From Cervus elaphus (taxonomy: Eukaryota; Chordata; Mammalia; Artiodactyla; Cervidae): a stretch of DNA of 64,000 nucleotides. Shown piece after piece: positions 45,685 through 57,361 of this stretch. The position numbers and the translations under genes were made by a program. Location: the NCBI RefSeq assembly GCF_910594005.1, contig NC_057825.1, positions 49,259,037 to 49,323,036 on the forward strand, in the 5' to 3' direction. The notes under the pieces are model-generated. The model did no database searches. It saw only the letters and a program-made list of their open reading frames with translations, and was not told where the DNA came from. Numbering within the stretch: the first letter of the stretch is position 1; every line of letters begins with the position of its first letter.

Positions 45685-45985
45685 GTTGTTGTTTAGTCAC
45701 TGAGTTGTGTCAGACTTTTTGTGGCCCCGTAGACTGCAACATGCCAGGCTTCTCTGTCCTTTGCTGTCTCCCAGAGTTTGCTCAAGCTTTTGTCCATTAA
45801 GTTGGTGATACCATCCAACCATCCTATGCTATATCACCTTCTTCTCCTTCTGCCCTCAGTCTTTCCCAGCATCAGAATCTTTCCAATGAGTTGGCTCTTC
45901 ACATCAGGTGACCAAAGTATTGAAGCTTCTGTTTCAGCATCAGTCCTTGTAATAAATATTCAGGGTTAATTTCCTTTAGGATTGA
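45685..45985 (-). mobile_element. BovB LINE 3' end inside Tigger
   Basis: Antisense, 5'-truncated copy flanked by aatatttctct (45674-45684) and aatacttctct (45986-45996), an 11-bp target duplication with one change. Confidence 0.92.
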
Positions 45986-47049
45986 AATACTTCTCTACCT
46001 CCATGATAAAATGGTGGAAAAACCAGTCCTGGAAAATGGCCTGTGTAACCCAGGCTTTCGGGTTACTCTTCCACACAACAAGGAGAGAGCCCTTGGCTAT
46101 GGTTCTTAGGGTGCTTGGGTTCTCTGAATAATAAGCTAAGAGTGCTTCAACTTCATATCACCAGAAGCACTGCTGCCAACCAACAGAGGTATGCTATCCT
46201 TTGCTGCTTAATAGCCTGACATCAACTTTTTCTTCTTACTGATGTAATTTCGGTCTGGCATCCTCCTGCACTACAGTCCTATATAATCCACATTAAAAAC
46301 CTGCTTGGGTAAATACGCACCTTCACTGATAATTTCTTGATGCGTTTTGGGAAATTTCCTGGAGGCTACATAGCTGCACTGGCTGATTTCTCATTTACTT
46401 TTATGTTGTGAGGGTGGGCACACATAAAAGTGTGCCCTTGAACTGATGAAACCATCCACAGCTGGCATTAAAAGATGTGCTCTCTGGACTCTTTGCCATG
46501 TTTCTTCTTCAATTCTTCATAAAACCTTTTAGCTTTCTCTTGAATCAGCATTAAGTTGAATGGGACTTGCCACTGATGCTGATCCTGCATCCTCACACTG
46601 AGAAGTTTCTCCATCATACTTCCAGGCTTCTTCACTATTATTGTCAACATCATCGGCATAGCAGACTTCACATGTTCCATGATCTTGTCTTTGTTCTTTA
46701 GAGTCATGTCGATGATTGACCGATTCATGTTACAAGAAGGAGCCATGTCTACCATCTTTTCGCCTCTTTCCACTCTCTCAGTTATTTTCCCTTTTGATTC
46801 CATCATTATGGCTTGGAGCTTCTTAGCTACATCACCAACTACATCACCGCTGCTTTTATGCGGGCTTGAAATAAAGGTACTGTACTACTGTCCTTTACTG
46901 TACAGTGAAGTACACAAAATCACACCATGTGTGTAGAGGATGCTGTCATGTGACAATGTATGCCAGACTCGTGAACTAACTTACATGATTGGACATGCGA
47001 ACATACAAAGTTTGCAACTTGAAAGTTCATGTGTAGGGGACTTACTATA

Positions 47050-48064
47050 TATTCTAAGCAAGTATTTAGATAATTTTTCCATCTTTGATTTAATCCATGT
47101 TTTTTATTTTATTTCATATCATTTTAATGTGGATGAAAAAGAAATAATGAATTGTTGATTTGTTTGAAATCCTACCTTTGAAAAATGCTTCTAACAACCG
47201 AAAAGAACAACACATTTGTTGTCGCTATTAAGCCAATCTGGCCTCTCAGTTTGAATTTCTAAAAATAATTGATGCTATGTAAGTCAGTGCATATTGTTGA
47301 AATAAAGTATTTCAGTGTTTATGCCATTTCCTTTTGTATTCTTTTTGCTTTCATGGATGGAATAAAATTTGAGCTCAAGTGTGATTGCCTTTTTAAAGTA
47401 TAAAAATGCTTAGTAATATTGCCTTTTAAAAAGCCCATAAAATGTGCACTCTATTTGAATGGGCTGCAGTTTGTAACTCCTTATAATTATTACATTATAG
47501 TTCACTGATGCATTTTCTTATGGGAATATTTAAGGGATGAAAGATCAGAAATATTAAGTATTTACATTCATTAGAATATGGGGGATTTTTTAATATAGGC
47601 AAAAACGAAAAACTAATTGGTTTACATCGAGTTGTAGACTTCATGAACTTACTGCTGTGGTAATTTTCTTAAATATCACAACTGAAAAGATTAATTTAAT
47701 TCTCTACGGGCTTCCATTGAAACAGTAGATGGTGTTTAAAATATAAATGTAATTATTATAACTAATATGTCTCCGTTCCTTGCCAAAAGCTCTGAATAAC
47801 AGGAGGTTGTTCTTGGTACATTAATCTCGTGAGAATGCCCATGTATTTGTTTTCTTCAAGAGAAGGGAAACAAGATAGATTCATCATTAATCAAGCTGTG
47901 CGGCTCTGAGAAAGGTTACCTTCATCTCAGGTCTTAGTTTCTCATCTAAGAAACAGTATCTTCAAGTGAACTCTTCTCTAATATCTCTTTCTGGCCTTGT
48001 TTGAAAAAGGAAGAAGAAGAACAATTAAGATGGAGTATGCATAGCTCTGTATGTTGGATTTTGT
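47050..48064. other. Intronic DNA, nothing firm
   Basis: About 1 kb. A weak MIR-like piece may lie at 47885-47965 ('gctctgagaaaggttacctt'). No exon-like frame. Confidence 0.45.
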
Positions 48065-49145
48065 TTAAATGATTTTTCCAGTTTTACTGAGACATAGTTG
48101 GCATATAATAAATATTGCTTAAGTATACAATGGGCTTCCCTGGTGGCTCAGACGGTAAAGCGTCTGTCTCCAATGCTGGCGACCTGGGTTCGGTCCCTGG
48201 GTCAGGAAGATCCCCTAGAGAAGGAAATGGCAACCCACTCCAGTACTCTTGCCTGGAAAATCCCATGGATAGAGGAGCCTGGTAGGCTACAGTCCATGCA
48301 GTCTTGCAAAGAGTCGGACACGACTGAGCGACTTTACTTACTTAAATATACAGTGTGAAGATTTGATACCTGTGTATTGTAAAACATTGATCACAGTAGG
48401 GTTAGTTAACACCTACTTCACCTCATAGAATTAGCATTTTGTTGTTATTGTTGTTATGGTGAGAATATTTCTGATCTACTTTCCCAGCAACTTTCACATA
48501 TAAAATACAGTGCTTTAACTATAGTCACCATTCTGTACATCACATCCCCAGAATGTATCATTGGAAATTGTATCTTTTCACCAGCATATCCTTATTGCCC
48601 CCACCCCACAGCTTCTGGGAACTGTTAATCTGTTCTCTGTTTATATGAGTTCAGCTTTTCTAGAAAGCACATATAAGTGAAAATATACAATATTTGCCTT
48701 TTTCTGTTAGACTTACTTTATTTCATGGATGCCCTCAGGGTCCATCCCTGTTGTCACAAATGGTAGGATTTCCTTCCTTCTAAAGGATGAATAATATTCC
48801 ATCACATATTTATCCTTTCCAACCTTTGCTATCACTTGACCTTTTAATAATAGACATCCTAAGAGATGTGAGGTAATATCTTATTGTGGTCTCCATTTGC
48901 ATTTCCATGATCAGTGAGCATTGTTGAGCATTTTCTTATGTACTCATTGACTGTTTGTCTTCATTGGAAAAATGTCTGTTTAGGATGTATGCCTAGTTTT
49001 AATTGGATTATTATTTTTTTGGCTATTTAATTTTATGAGTTCCTTATATATTTTAGATATTAATCCCTATCAGATACATGGTTTGCAAGTATTTTCTCCC
49101 ATCTTGTAAGATGCCCTTCAATTTGTTAATTGCCTATGTTGGATT
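48065..49145 (-). mobile_element. Old L1 (L1M-type) 3' part, split by SINE
   Basis: Antisense: 'gctttaactatagtcaccat', 'cagcttctgggaactgttaa', 'gatgaataatattccatcac', 'ttaatccctatcagatacat'. A Bov-tA interrupts it at 48133-48340. Confidence 0.85.
48133..48340 (+). mobile_element. Bov-tA SINE
   Basis: Forward copy near consensus. The flanks cttaagtatacaatg (48118-48132) and cttaaatatacagtg (48341-48355) are a 15-bp target duplication with two changes, inside an old L1. Confidence 0.93.
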
Positions 49146-49266
49146 TTGTTTAGTCAACCAAGACATGAGTACGTTCCAGAGGAGCTTCTATTCTTATTGT
49201 GAAGGAAAGGGAAGTGCCAGGGAGAACACGGAAAAGGAAAAAAACAAACCGAGACATAAACGTTTT

Positions 49267-49786
49267 TTTTTTTTTTTTTTTTAATTAATTAATTTATTTA
49301 TTTTTTCAGTGGGTTTTGTCATACATTGACACGAACCAGCAATAGATTTACACGTATTCCCCATCCCGATCCCCCCTCCCACCTCCCTCTGGGTCTTCCC
49401 AGTGCACCAGGCCCGAGCACTTGTCTCATGCATCCCACCTGGGCTGGTGACCTGTTTCACCGTAGATAATATACATGCTGTTCTTTCGCAACATCCCACC
49501 CTCATCTTCTCCCACAGAGTTCAAAAGTCTGTTCTGTACTTCTGTGTCTCTTTTTCTGTTTTGCATATAGGGTTGTCGTTACCATCTTTCTAAATTCCAT
49601 ATAAATGTGTTAGTATGCTGTAATATTCTTTATCTTTCTGGCTTACTTCACTCTGTATAATGGGCTCCAGTTTCCCATCAGCAGATGAATGGATAAGGAA
49701 GCTGTGGTACATATACACCATGGAATATTACTCAGCCGTTAAAAAGAATTCATTTGAACCAGTTCTAATGAGATGGATGAAACTGG
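49267..49786. mobile_element. Twin-primed (inverted) L1 insertion
   Basis: Bases 49267-49672 are an antisense L1 3' UTR with a long poly-A (T run from 49263). Bases 49673-49786 are sense ORF2 ('ccatcagcagatgaatggat' to 'agatggatgaaactgg'). The two parts meet head to head. The perfect 12-bp duplication cataaacgtttt (49255-49266 and 49787-49798) encloses both. Confidence 0.94.
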
Positions 49787-49798
49787 CATAAACGTTTT

Positions 49799-51335
49799 AA
49801 AGAAAAATACAGCTTCCTTGCAGAAGTCCCTTCTGATTCTTTTACTTCAGCATTGGGAAACAGATCATTGCATTGTTTGGGGATTGTGATCTGAGGAAGA
49901 TAAATAGATTTCATGCTTTTTATTAGTTTTGTTTTCAGTTCAGGATAAGATATCCCCTGCATATAGTGTTCTGGAGCTTGAACAATAAAGCTAAAAGAGG
50001 TATTAGAAATATTTTGTAGATAATTTACCTATTTATTGCAGGACCTGGTTAAAAATCAACACCTGTAATTAGTATTCATACTTCATTTATAATGTTCTCT
50101 ATTGAGTAAATAAAAATAACCACTAAAATGATTCAAAATCTTTCTACTCCTTTCTACCCCACATTCAGCTTTCGAGAAAAAGATAAATCCTGAAATATAC
50201 AGTTTTACGAATTTAGTAAGAGTGACCTTATATCCATATAATAACATAAAGATGATGATCTTATATCTCTAATAATGATAATGATCTTAAGTCAAGATCT
50301 ACTGAAGTTTAATTATCCATAACTCATACATCTATACAATATTATGTTGTTAGTTTTGATTCCAAATGAGTACATTCTACTTTAAGAATAGTAAACATTA
50401 GGGTATTTTAGAAATGCTTTCAAGGATTAGAACAAACACCTTTCATAATTAACCATTAGTTTACTAAAACTTTAACCAAATACTTTGAGTTTTGGGGAGT
50501 CTTACACTAGGAATTTTTCATATCTTTCAGATATTTAGAAACAGTCCTACTTGACAATTTTTGTGATTGACAATTTAGATAACAACTCTACCTTTCTCTT
50601 TTCATCTTAATCAAATTTATACCACAAATATTTTTGGTCTGTATTCTTTATAATGTTCAATTTACATCTCTCTATAGTAAAATGTTATAAGCTCAAGCCA
50701 GTTATTCCAGGTAGAGAATAAGATTGATGCTGCTAAGTTTGTTCTGTGTTTTGTTGAATAATGCAACTTTATTTTCATCTAGCACAGACCCCAATATTTT
50801 TCTTTCATGCTGCAGAAATTGATTTGAATTTGTTGTACACTTTGATCTTCAGCTGCTTTGTGTATAGCTTCTCCTCCATTGCCTTTTCCATCCAGAAAAT
50901 AGCTGTTTTGGCATTTGCTACTTGTATGTTTTTTTCACCTTGGCTGTCAATATTGTCTGTTTATATTTCAGCTTTTCCTTTTATTTAGAAAGGCTTTACA
51001 AAGTAAAAAAGTAGGCTATGCATTAGAAGTACTAAACTGCTTATTATTTCTTATATACTTATTAACATCTCTGCATAGTAGTATCATTTTTCCATTTTTG
51101 TGAAAGTCACCATCAAATGTAATATCTAGTACCATCCTTCTGTGTTATTGTACAGCCACTGTCATAGAGTCATACAGTTTTTGATCTGAAAAGGAACTTG
51201 AGGGTTGCATTATTTCGTGATATTCTAAAGACCAGGAATCTGACTCCTAGATATTGCTTATTAGATGCACTAAATTTCATAGCTTATTAGAGGAAGATCA
51301 AGACTAGAGGATAGATTTTCAGGTATGATGATTTC
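49799..51335. other. Long repeat-poor intronic stretch
   Basis: About 1.5 kb, AT-rich, with no repeat or exon that I can name. Confidence 0.5.
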
Positions 51336-51348
51336 CCCCCCCCCCCCC
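51336..51348. repeat. (C)13 homopolymer
   Basis: Thirteen consecutive C residues, unusual in this AT-rich context. Confidence 0.97.
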
Positions 51349-51705
51349 GTACTGTTTAATATGAAGTAATCAAGTGGATAGAAGTTGTATTTCAAAGCTT
51401 TGTTGGCTGTGTGATACTTGGAATGCATTAGGGCTCATATTTAGGCAAAATCTCATACTATTTATACCCTGTCCCCTTAAAAATAAGAATAGTGAAATGG
51501 CCCAAAGACATACTGGAAAATGGCATCCTTGGGGTTGCACAGTTAATTACACAGATTGGTGACTGTCCTAGTGGGTCAACATAGGAGGGACAAAAAGTAC
51601 TTTCACTAACGCTACCAGTTCCTACTGTCCAGTGAAGAAAGTAAAATTCAGTGTTATAAAAAAGTATAGAGGAGTTAGTTGAAAGATTTATAATAAACAT
51701 TGGTT
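51349..51705. other. Intronic DNA, nothing recognised
   Basis: No repeat or exon recognised. Confidence 0.5.
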
Positions 51706-51718
51706 AGCAACACTTATG

Positions 51719-51961
51719 GGCTTCCCAGGTGGTGCTAGTGGTAAAGAACCTGCTTGCCAATGCAGGAGACTCAAGAGGCACAGGTTCAATCCCTGGGTTA
51801 GGAGGATCCCCTGGAGGAGAGGGCATGGCAACCCACTCTACTATTCTTGCCTGGAGAATCCCATGGACAGAGAAACCTGGAGGGCTACAGTCCATAGGAT
51901 TGCACAGACTTTGGACACAGCTGAAACGACTTAGCACACACAGACACACACACACACACAC
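51719..51961 (+). mobile_element. Bov-tA SINE with (CA)n tail
   Basis: Forward copy ending in cacacacag-type repeats (about 51936-51961). Flanks agcaacacttatg (51706-51718) and agcaacatttatg (51962-51974) are a 13-bp target duplication with one change. Confidence 0.94.
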
Positions 51962-51996
51962 AGCAACATTTATGAGTCACCTTTTATTAGCAAAGT

Positions 51997-52243
51997 GTGT
52001 GTGTGTGTGTGTGCACGCGCATGTCTGTGTGTGTATGTTAGTCACTCAGTCATGTCCAACTCTCTGCGACCCCATGGACTGTAGCCTGCCAGGCTCCTCT
52101 GTCCATAGGATTTCCCAGGCAAGAATACTGGAGTAGGTAGCCATTCTCTTCTCCAGGGGTTCTTCTGGACCCAGAGATCAAACCCAGGTCTTCTGCATTG
52201 CAGGTGGATTCTTTACCATCTGAACCACTTGAGAAGTGTTTCA
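51997..52243 (-). mobile_element. Bov-tA SINE with (CA)n tail, seen as (GT)n
   Basis: Reverse copy; its tail appears as GT repeats at 51997-52037. The 9-bp duplication tagcaaagt lies at 51988-51996 and 52244-52252. It faces the previous SINE tail to tail. Confidence 0.93.
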
Positions 52244-52333
52244 TAGCAAAGTATTTCATATGAGAAACTATCTTCTAAATTTAAAGTTAACCCAGTAATT
52301 TGTTTTCGCTTATTTTAGCCGTGTGCTTCCTGG

Positions 52334-52540
52334 GATTCCTTGGTGGCTCAGTGTTAAAGAAACTGCCTGCAGTGCAGGAGACCTGGGTTCGATCCCTGGG
52401 TGGGGAAGATCCCCTGGAGAAGGAAGTGGCAGCCCATTCCAGTATTCTGGCTGGAAAAATCCCATGGACAGAGGAACCTGGTGGGCTACAGTCTGTGGGG
52501 TCGCAGAGAGTCAGACCTGAGTGACTGAACACAGACACAC
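52334..52540 (+). mobile_element. Bov-tA SINE
   Basis: Forward copy with intact B-box 'gggttcgatccctggg'. A possible imperfect duplication is agccgtgtgcttcc before and agcctgtgtttcc after. Confidence 0.93.
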
Positions 52541-52894
52541 AAGCCTGTGTTTCCAGTTATTCAGTAGCACAGACTGGCAGGCAAGATATTACCAATGAAG
52601 TATCATTCAGATAATCAAAATATACAGTGTATTTACATTTGCAATAAATATGTGGAGAGTCTTACTTGAATTACAACATGAAGTCTAATATTGAAAAAAT
52701 TTAGGCCAACAATGCTATTGAAAAGTTTTGTATCACTAACATTATTCAAACAACCCACAACAGACTAAATTGATAATGAAGTGGGTAACAGTGATGTATA
52801 GTTAGAGTGCATAATTAGCAGCTATCAATACTGATGACATAACTACGGTAGACTCTGCTCACCAAACTATTTCATTGTCTTCCTGACATAAAAG
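52541..52894. other. Intronic DNA, nothing recognised
   Basis: No repeat or exon recognised. Confidence 0.5.
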
Positions 52895-53215
52895 TAAGCT
52901 ACATTTACCACCCTCCTCTGCAGGCGACTGAGGGTGTGTGACTGGGATATGCCTAATAGAATGTTGACAGATGTGATGTGTAACATTTCCAGTCCCAGCC
53001 CCTGAAATACTGATATGATCCTCCACCACCTTCTATCCTATATGTTACATGAGGAGGAGAATGCAGTGCAAGACTCTGAGACCCTTAGGATTCAAGTGTA
53101 TGGGTCCTTAAATACTCAGGTCTCTCCAACCCCATATTTGTCCCTCATTAGAGTAGCAACAGAGAGAAATAAACTTTTATTGTGTTAAATGATGAGGATT
53201 GGGGTAGTTGTGTAC
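52895..53215 (+). mobile_element. Unassigned old interspersed repeat
   Basis: 'aatagaatgttgacagatgt', 'aacatttccagtcccagccc' and 'gagagaaataaacttttatt' have the order of a mammal-wide repeat that I recall but cannot name with confidence. Confidence 0.35.
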
Positions 53216-53265
53216 AGTCCTTAACCCTGATGGATTGAATATTAAAATGAAAGTTCATAAAATTG

Positions 53266-53481
53266 GGCTTCCCTGGTTGATCAGATGGTAAAGAATCCAC
53301 TTGCAATATGGGAGACCTGGGTCCAAGTCCTGTGTTGGGAAGATCCCTTGAAGAAGAGAATGGCTACCCACTCCAGTATTCTTGCCTGGGGAATCTCATG
53401 GACAGAGGAGCCTGGCAGGCTACAGTCCATGGGGTTGCAGAGAGTCAGACATGACTGAGTGACTTTCACTTTCACTTTTCT
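53266..53481 (+). mobile_element. Bov-tA SINE
   Basis: Forward copy with tail 'ctttcactttcacttttc'. Flanks ttcataaaattg (53254-53265) and ttcataaagttg (53482-53493) form a 12-bp duplication with one change. Confidence 0.93.
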
Positions 53482-53493
53482 TTCATAAAGTTG

Positions 53494-53858
53494 CATTTGT
53501 AAGAAACAGAATTTACATTCTTTGATAAGTCTGAGGTTCTGCCAACAAAACAAGCCTCCAGAGGCCAGAGAGCTTTGAGCCCATAGAGGGTCCAGAAAAA
53601 AAAGAAAGAAGTGGGTGACATAGCAACTTTTTCTTGGAGCTTTAGGACAAGGATCTTAACAATGTCTTTTCCCTTAGATAGGACTAAGACCAGCATGTGG
53701 TCCCATGGGTAAGGGTGTGAACCGATCAGCGTGTCTATCTAAGCTGAAGGGATAATAGAAAGGCTTACATGTGATCCATCGAGCTAGGAAGAGATGCACC
53801 CCAAACCCGGGGAGATGACAGGGTGGTTTTGTCTGGAGGGCCTGTTACGGTATCTCTG
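53494..53858. other. Intronic DNA, nothing recognised
   Basis: No repeat or exon recognised. Confidence 0.5.
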
Positions 53859-53870
53859 GTATCCAGTAGG

Positions 53871-54097
53871 TGTGTGTGTGCGCTCAGTGGCTTAGTCATG
53901 TCTGACACTTTGCGACCCCGTGGAGTGTAGCCTGCCATGCTCCTCTGTCCTTGGGATTTCCCAGGTAAGAATACTGGAGGGGGCTGCCATTTCTTCCTCC
54001 AGGGGATTTTCCTGACCCAGAGATCGAAACTGTGTCTCCTACATCTCCTGCATCAGCAGGCAGATTCTTTTACCACTGAGCCACCTGGGAATCCCCC
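53871..54097 (-). mobile_element. Bov-tA SINE
   Basis: Reverse copy with a short GT tail at its left. Flanks atccagtagg (53861-53870) and atccaacagg (54098-54107) look like an aged 10-bp duplication. Confidence 0.9.
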
Positions 54098-54269
54098 ATC
54101 CAACAGGCCTATGTCTTAGACATAGTAGAAGTAATTAGAGGTTATGGTAGTGCGTAGGACAAAGAATAGGAAATTAAGGATCAGATCCGTTTCTTTTATC
54201 ATTCTTCAGCAAGACAGTGAGTTTTTACTTTATCCTCAAAAACATATTTGCACACAGGGTGTTTTTTAT

Positions 54270-54465
54270 GTATTTATTTATTTTTGGCTGTACTAGGTCT
54301 CCATTGCTATGTGAGGGCCTTCTCTAGCTGCAGAGGGTAGGGGCCACTCTCTAGTCGTGGTACACAGGCTTCTCATTCGGTGGCTTCTCTTGTTATCCAG
54401 CACCCGCTGTAGCTGTGGGGGCTGCAGTAGTTGCGGCACGCTGGCTCAGTAGTGTGGACAGTCTG
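54270..54465 (-). mobile_element. CHR-type SINE, truncated
   Basis: Antisense: 'tttatttatttttggctgta', 'cttctcattcggtggcttct', 'gcagtagttgcggcacgctg'. This matches the cetacean-hippo-ruminant SINE class; the tRNA-derived head is missing. It is the only one of this class seen. Confidence 0.8.
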
Positions 54466-54899
54466 GTTTTGATAATACATGCAATAGTATTGAATTCAAT
54501 ATTTGTCTAAACAAACATTTGTTGATCATTGGTTGAAATGATGTTTATTTTCATTAAAAATTACAGAAGACCCTCTTTGTTAGACATTTGCAGAGACAAA
54601 AGTCACTGTTACTTTTCCCCAAAACCATCCAAATTAACAACATTCCCTAACTTCTTATTTTCAAATATTCTTTTCCTAAAATGGTTTTCAAACTTCAGTA
54701 GTACATTAAAATTGCCTGGGGAACTTGTTAAATATAAATTCCATGTGCATATTGAGTAAGAGTCTTTTTATTTGGGAGGAGAGAGGGAGAAAAGAGAGAG
54801 ATGCTGAAAGCTATTACTGAACTCCCAGACTACCTGTCCAGTGAGATCTGTCCCCACATCCCAGCCTGTACCACACACTTCAGAACACACACTGTCTCT
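54466..54899. other. Intronic DNA with a MER5 scrap
   Basis: Bases 54680-54735 ('aaattgcctggggaacttgt') look like a MER5 fragment. Nothing else recognised. Confidence 0.5.
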
Positions 54900-55200
54900 T
54901 CTGTGTTACAGGTTAGCTTTAGTTGGAAATAGCATTTCTTCCCACAGGAATATGACAGAATCCTACCTAATCCTCAACATGTAGTTTAGAGATCACCTCC
55001 AGAAAGACTTCTAAATTTCCTTGAGATGTACTTTCTCTTTTTGAGCAGCCAGCCAGCTATAATTTATAACTCTGATGGTGTATATTCTATTCTGTTGGTG
55101 TTGTTATTAGTCTACTTTGTCATTTTTTGCCCTTCTGCCATTCTGTGATTATAATTATTCTGAGAATATTCTTATTTGTGTAAATTTTCAATGGTCAATA
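54900..55200 (+). mobile_element. L2 LINE fragment
   Basis: Diverged L2 3' region: 'atcacctccagaaagacttc', 'ctaaatttccttgagatgt'. Confidence 0.45.
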
Positions 55201-55360
55201 TGTGTGTTACATTTAATAGGAACTTTTAAAAAATGAATTTGTTACTGGGTACTTATGTCTGAAAGAAGGACATAGTCAGTGGTCAACAACTACTTTCTGA
55301 ATCAGTGAGACCATAATAGCATCACCTGCCTAAAATTGGCAAATTTGAAAGGAAGTATTA

Positions 55361-55580
55361 GGCTTCCCTGGTGGCACAGTCATAAAGAATCCACCTGCCA
55401 ATGCAGGAGACCCAAGAGATACAGGTTCGATCCCTGGGTCAGGAAGATTCCCCTGGAGGAGGAAATGGCAACTCACTCCAGTTTTCTTGCCTAGGAAATC
55501 CCATGAACAGAATAGCCTAGCTGACTACAATCCATAGTGTTGCAAAGAGTCAGGCACGACTGAGTGACTGAGCACCCAGC
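55361..55580 (+). mobile_element. Bov-tA SINE
   Basis: Forward copy: 'ggcttccctggtggcacagt', B-box 'aggttcgatccctggg', end 'caggcacgactgagtgactg'. Confidence 0.93.
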
Positions 55581-55659
55581 ATATCATTTCTTCCATTCGG
55601 GGATTAAGGTTTGAGAGAGAATATTAGTTGTGTTTTGAGAGATTTATTAAATATGAAGC

Positions 55660-55745
55660 TTTATACATACAGATATATATGTATATACCTGCACATGTAT
55701 ATTCTCCAGCACACACATGCATCTGTACACACACACACACCCATG
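55660..55745. repeat. AT/CA-rich imperfect microsatellite
   Basis: Mixed tatatg, acacac and catgc units ending in a short CA run (55727-55740). Confidence 0.85.
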
Positions 55746-56504
55746 CTATCTCTCAGAGTCACACTCACATGGAGCCAGTAAGGGCTCAGCTCAGGTTTTG
55801 TGAAGCTGGAGGCAGGTTGTGTGAATGTTCTTAAAGTTTTTCATAGGATCCTCTATGCTTTCTTTAATAATAACCCCATAATCTTGACTTCTGTTTGTCG
55901 TTGTCTTCTTTATTGTTCAACCTGCTCTTGTGTTACCTCACCAGGTTGAGGGTATATTTGATCTCGAAACAAGCAGTGACCTTTAATCAATAAACTTCCC
56001 TTCAGCCAGCTGTCTGAGATGCTCAAGGAACCAACGTGCTCAAAGCTAGATGGCCCTGAAGGCCACTTCAGGTTTTGTCGAAGTGAAGCCCTCTGTAAGT
56101 TCAATTGATGTTTTCATCCTGTGTTGCGTTAACAACGGGGTCTCAAGTGAGATCAAATCTTCAGACATTGCTGGATTATAAACCTGTTTAAGATTCTTTT
56201 CCCTCTTCTTTCTGATTTAGCTATTAGTAGAGATTAACTAACACCGCAGCTTTGTCATTGTGACTGTCTAATAATTACATGATTTGCAATTATCCTTAAG
56301 TATTAGTCACATTTTGAATACTAGGAATAAGCTCCTTAGAAATTCTTGTTAATGTTTGAAATGAGGAAGCTTTTAAAGAAGGGATTAAATTGGAATTGAT
56401 CTTTTGGACAATTAGAAGTTCCATAATGGAAGATATCCTGGAATGGTGCCATTATTATTATTTCTTTGTTATTATTATATTTTTGTCATAGTTTTTTTAT
56501 TTTA
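55746..56504. other. Intronic DNA, nothing recognised
   Basis: No repeat or exon recognised; short ATT repeats near 56450-56480. Confidence 0.5.
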
Positions 56505-56680
56505 AGCAGTTCTGCAGTGATGGAAATATTTTATATCTGTGCTGACCGCATGTGGCCATTGAGCACCTAAAGTGTGACTAGTGTGATTTAGGCACTGAAT
56601 GTTTGTATCATTTCTCAGATTCCACAGATAAGTGATTGAAGTTAATTTTGAATAATTTTTCTGTTGGACAGAATAGATCT
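56505..56680 (+). mobile_element. hAT-type DNA transposon fossil
   Basis: 'gcagtgatggaaatatttta', 'gcatgtggccattgagcacc' and the terminal 'ctgttggacag' match a Charlie/MER-type element. Confidence 0.6.
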
Positions 56681-56689
56681 AGAATAGTG

Positions 56690-56893
56690 GGTGGTTTTGC
56701 CCCTTTCTCCGAAGGGACATTTAACAATGTATGGACACATTTTTGGTCACCACATTTAGAGAGGCATGCTACAGCATCTAGTGGGTAGAGATAGAGATCA
56801 AGGATGTTGCCAAACTTACGTAGGGCAGCCCTTTACATCAAAGAATGATCTGGTCCAAAATGCCAATGCTGCTGAGTTTGAGAAACCCCACCT
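56690..56893 (+). mobile_element. hAT-type MITE (MER group) fossil
   Basis: 'gggacatttaacaatgtatg', 'gacacatttttggtcaccac', 'gcatctagtgggtagagata', 'ctggtccaaaatgccaatg', 'gagtttgagaaacccc'. The exact MER name is uncertain. Confidence 0.72.
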
Positions 56894-57304
56894 ACAGTCT
56901 AAGATTTGGCAGAGGAGAGTGGGTTCCTCTTCTTAGTACCTAATGATGTGTTAGTATGTATTTGGTTAATGGCCACTAAACTGCAGAAAAAAAAGTAGAA
57001 CAAAAAGGCCAACTAGTCAACATCAGAAGTGTTGTAAGTGTATCATTCTGAAAAAATATGTATAGACAGTTGACACATACAAGGAAAGATAGTCTTTATA
57101 AGCTCCCTAAAGCAGGAAATTCCTGTAAAGAATAACACTGAAGATGGACCAGGCATTTTCATCAAAACGCTATCTGTGTGCAGTAAGGCATATTCATTGT
57201 CCATAAAATTGCTACATATTATTAAGGTAAATAACTACTTAGCATTGAAAAAATATGAACAATATGTTTTTGTATTAATACAGGGAACAAAATGTGAAAC
57301 ATTT
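56894..57304. other. Intronic DNA, nothing recognised
   Basis: No repeat or exon recognised. Confidence 0.5.
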
Positions 57305-57361
57305 CTTATTCCAAATAAAGAAGATGTGGTACACATACATATATTCAAAGGCCGTGCCACA

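Larger units (their letters stand above)
44839..46806 (-). pseudogene. Tigger transposase remnant (TIGD1-like)
   Basis: Three reverse frames are parts of one transposase. 46468-46806 holds the CENP-B/Psq-type N-terminus, with 'GKITERVERGEKMVDMAP', 'NRSIIDMTLKNKDKI' and 'VPFNLMLIQEKAKRFYEELK'. 45437-45634 holds the end of the DDE domain, 'NTTSTIQPMDQGVIANF'. 44839-45225 holds the C-terminal tail, with 'DFTQFLAVHHEKLTNENLM' and 'AQRKDKERQEQEEVTEEL'. A 10-base G run at 45606-45615 puts the preceding 'DNVSGH' (equivalent of the catalytic Asp segment) out of frame. Stops and two later insertions break the rest, so it cannot be translated as a whole. Confidence 0.9.
44307..47047 (-). mobile_element. 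Tigger (pogo-superfamily) DNA transposon with both ends
   Basis: The terminal inverted repeats match at 18 of 22 positions (44307-44328 against 47026-47047; cagtaagttcc.. and ..ggggacttacta). TA dinucleotides flank at 44305-44306 and 47048-47049, as expected for a Tc1/mariner-type element. The transposase is on the reverse strand and decayed. A SINE (45284-45412) and a BovB (45685-45985) have inserted, leaving about 2.3 kb of Tigger sequence. Confidence 0.93.

Noticed and set aside
54529..54759. 76-codon forward frame in apparently unique sequence
   Set aside because: Overlaps a MER5-like scrap and lacks exon borders or recognisable motifs.
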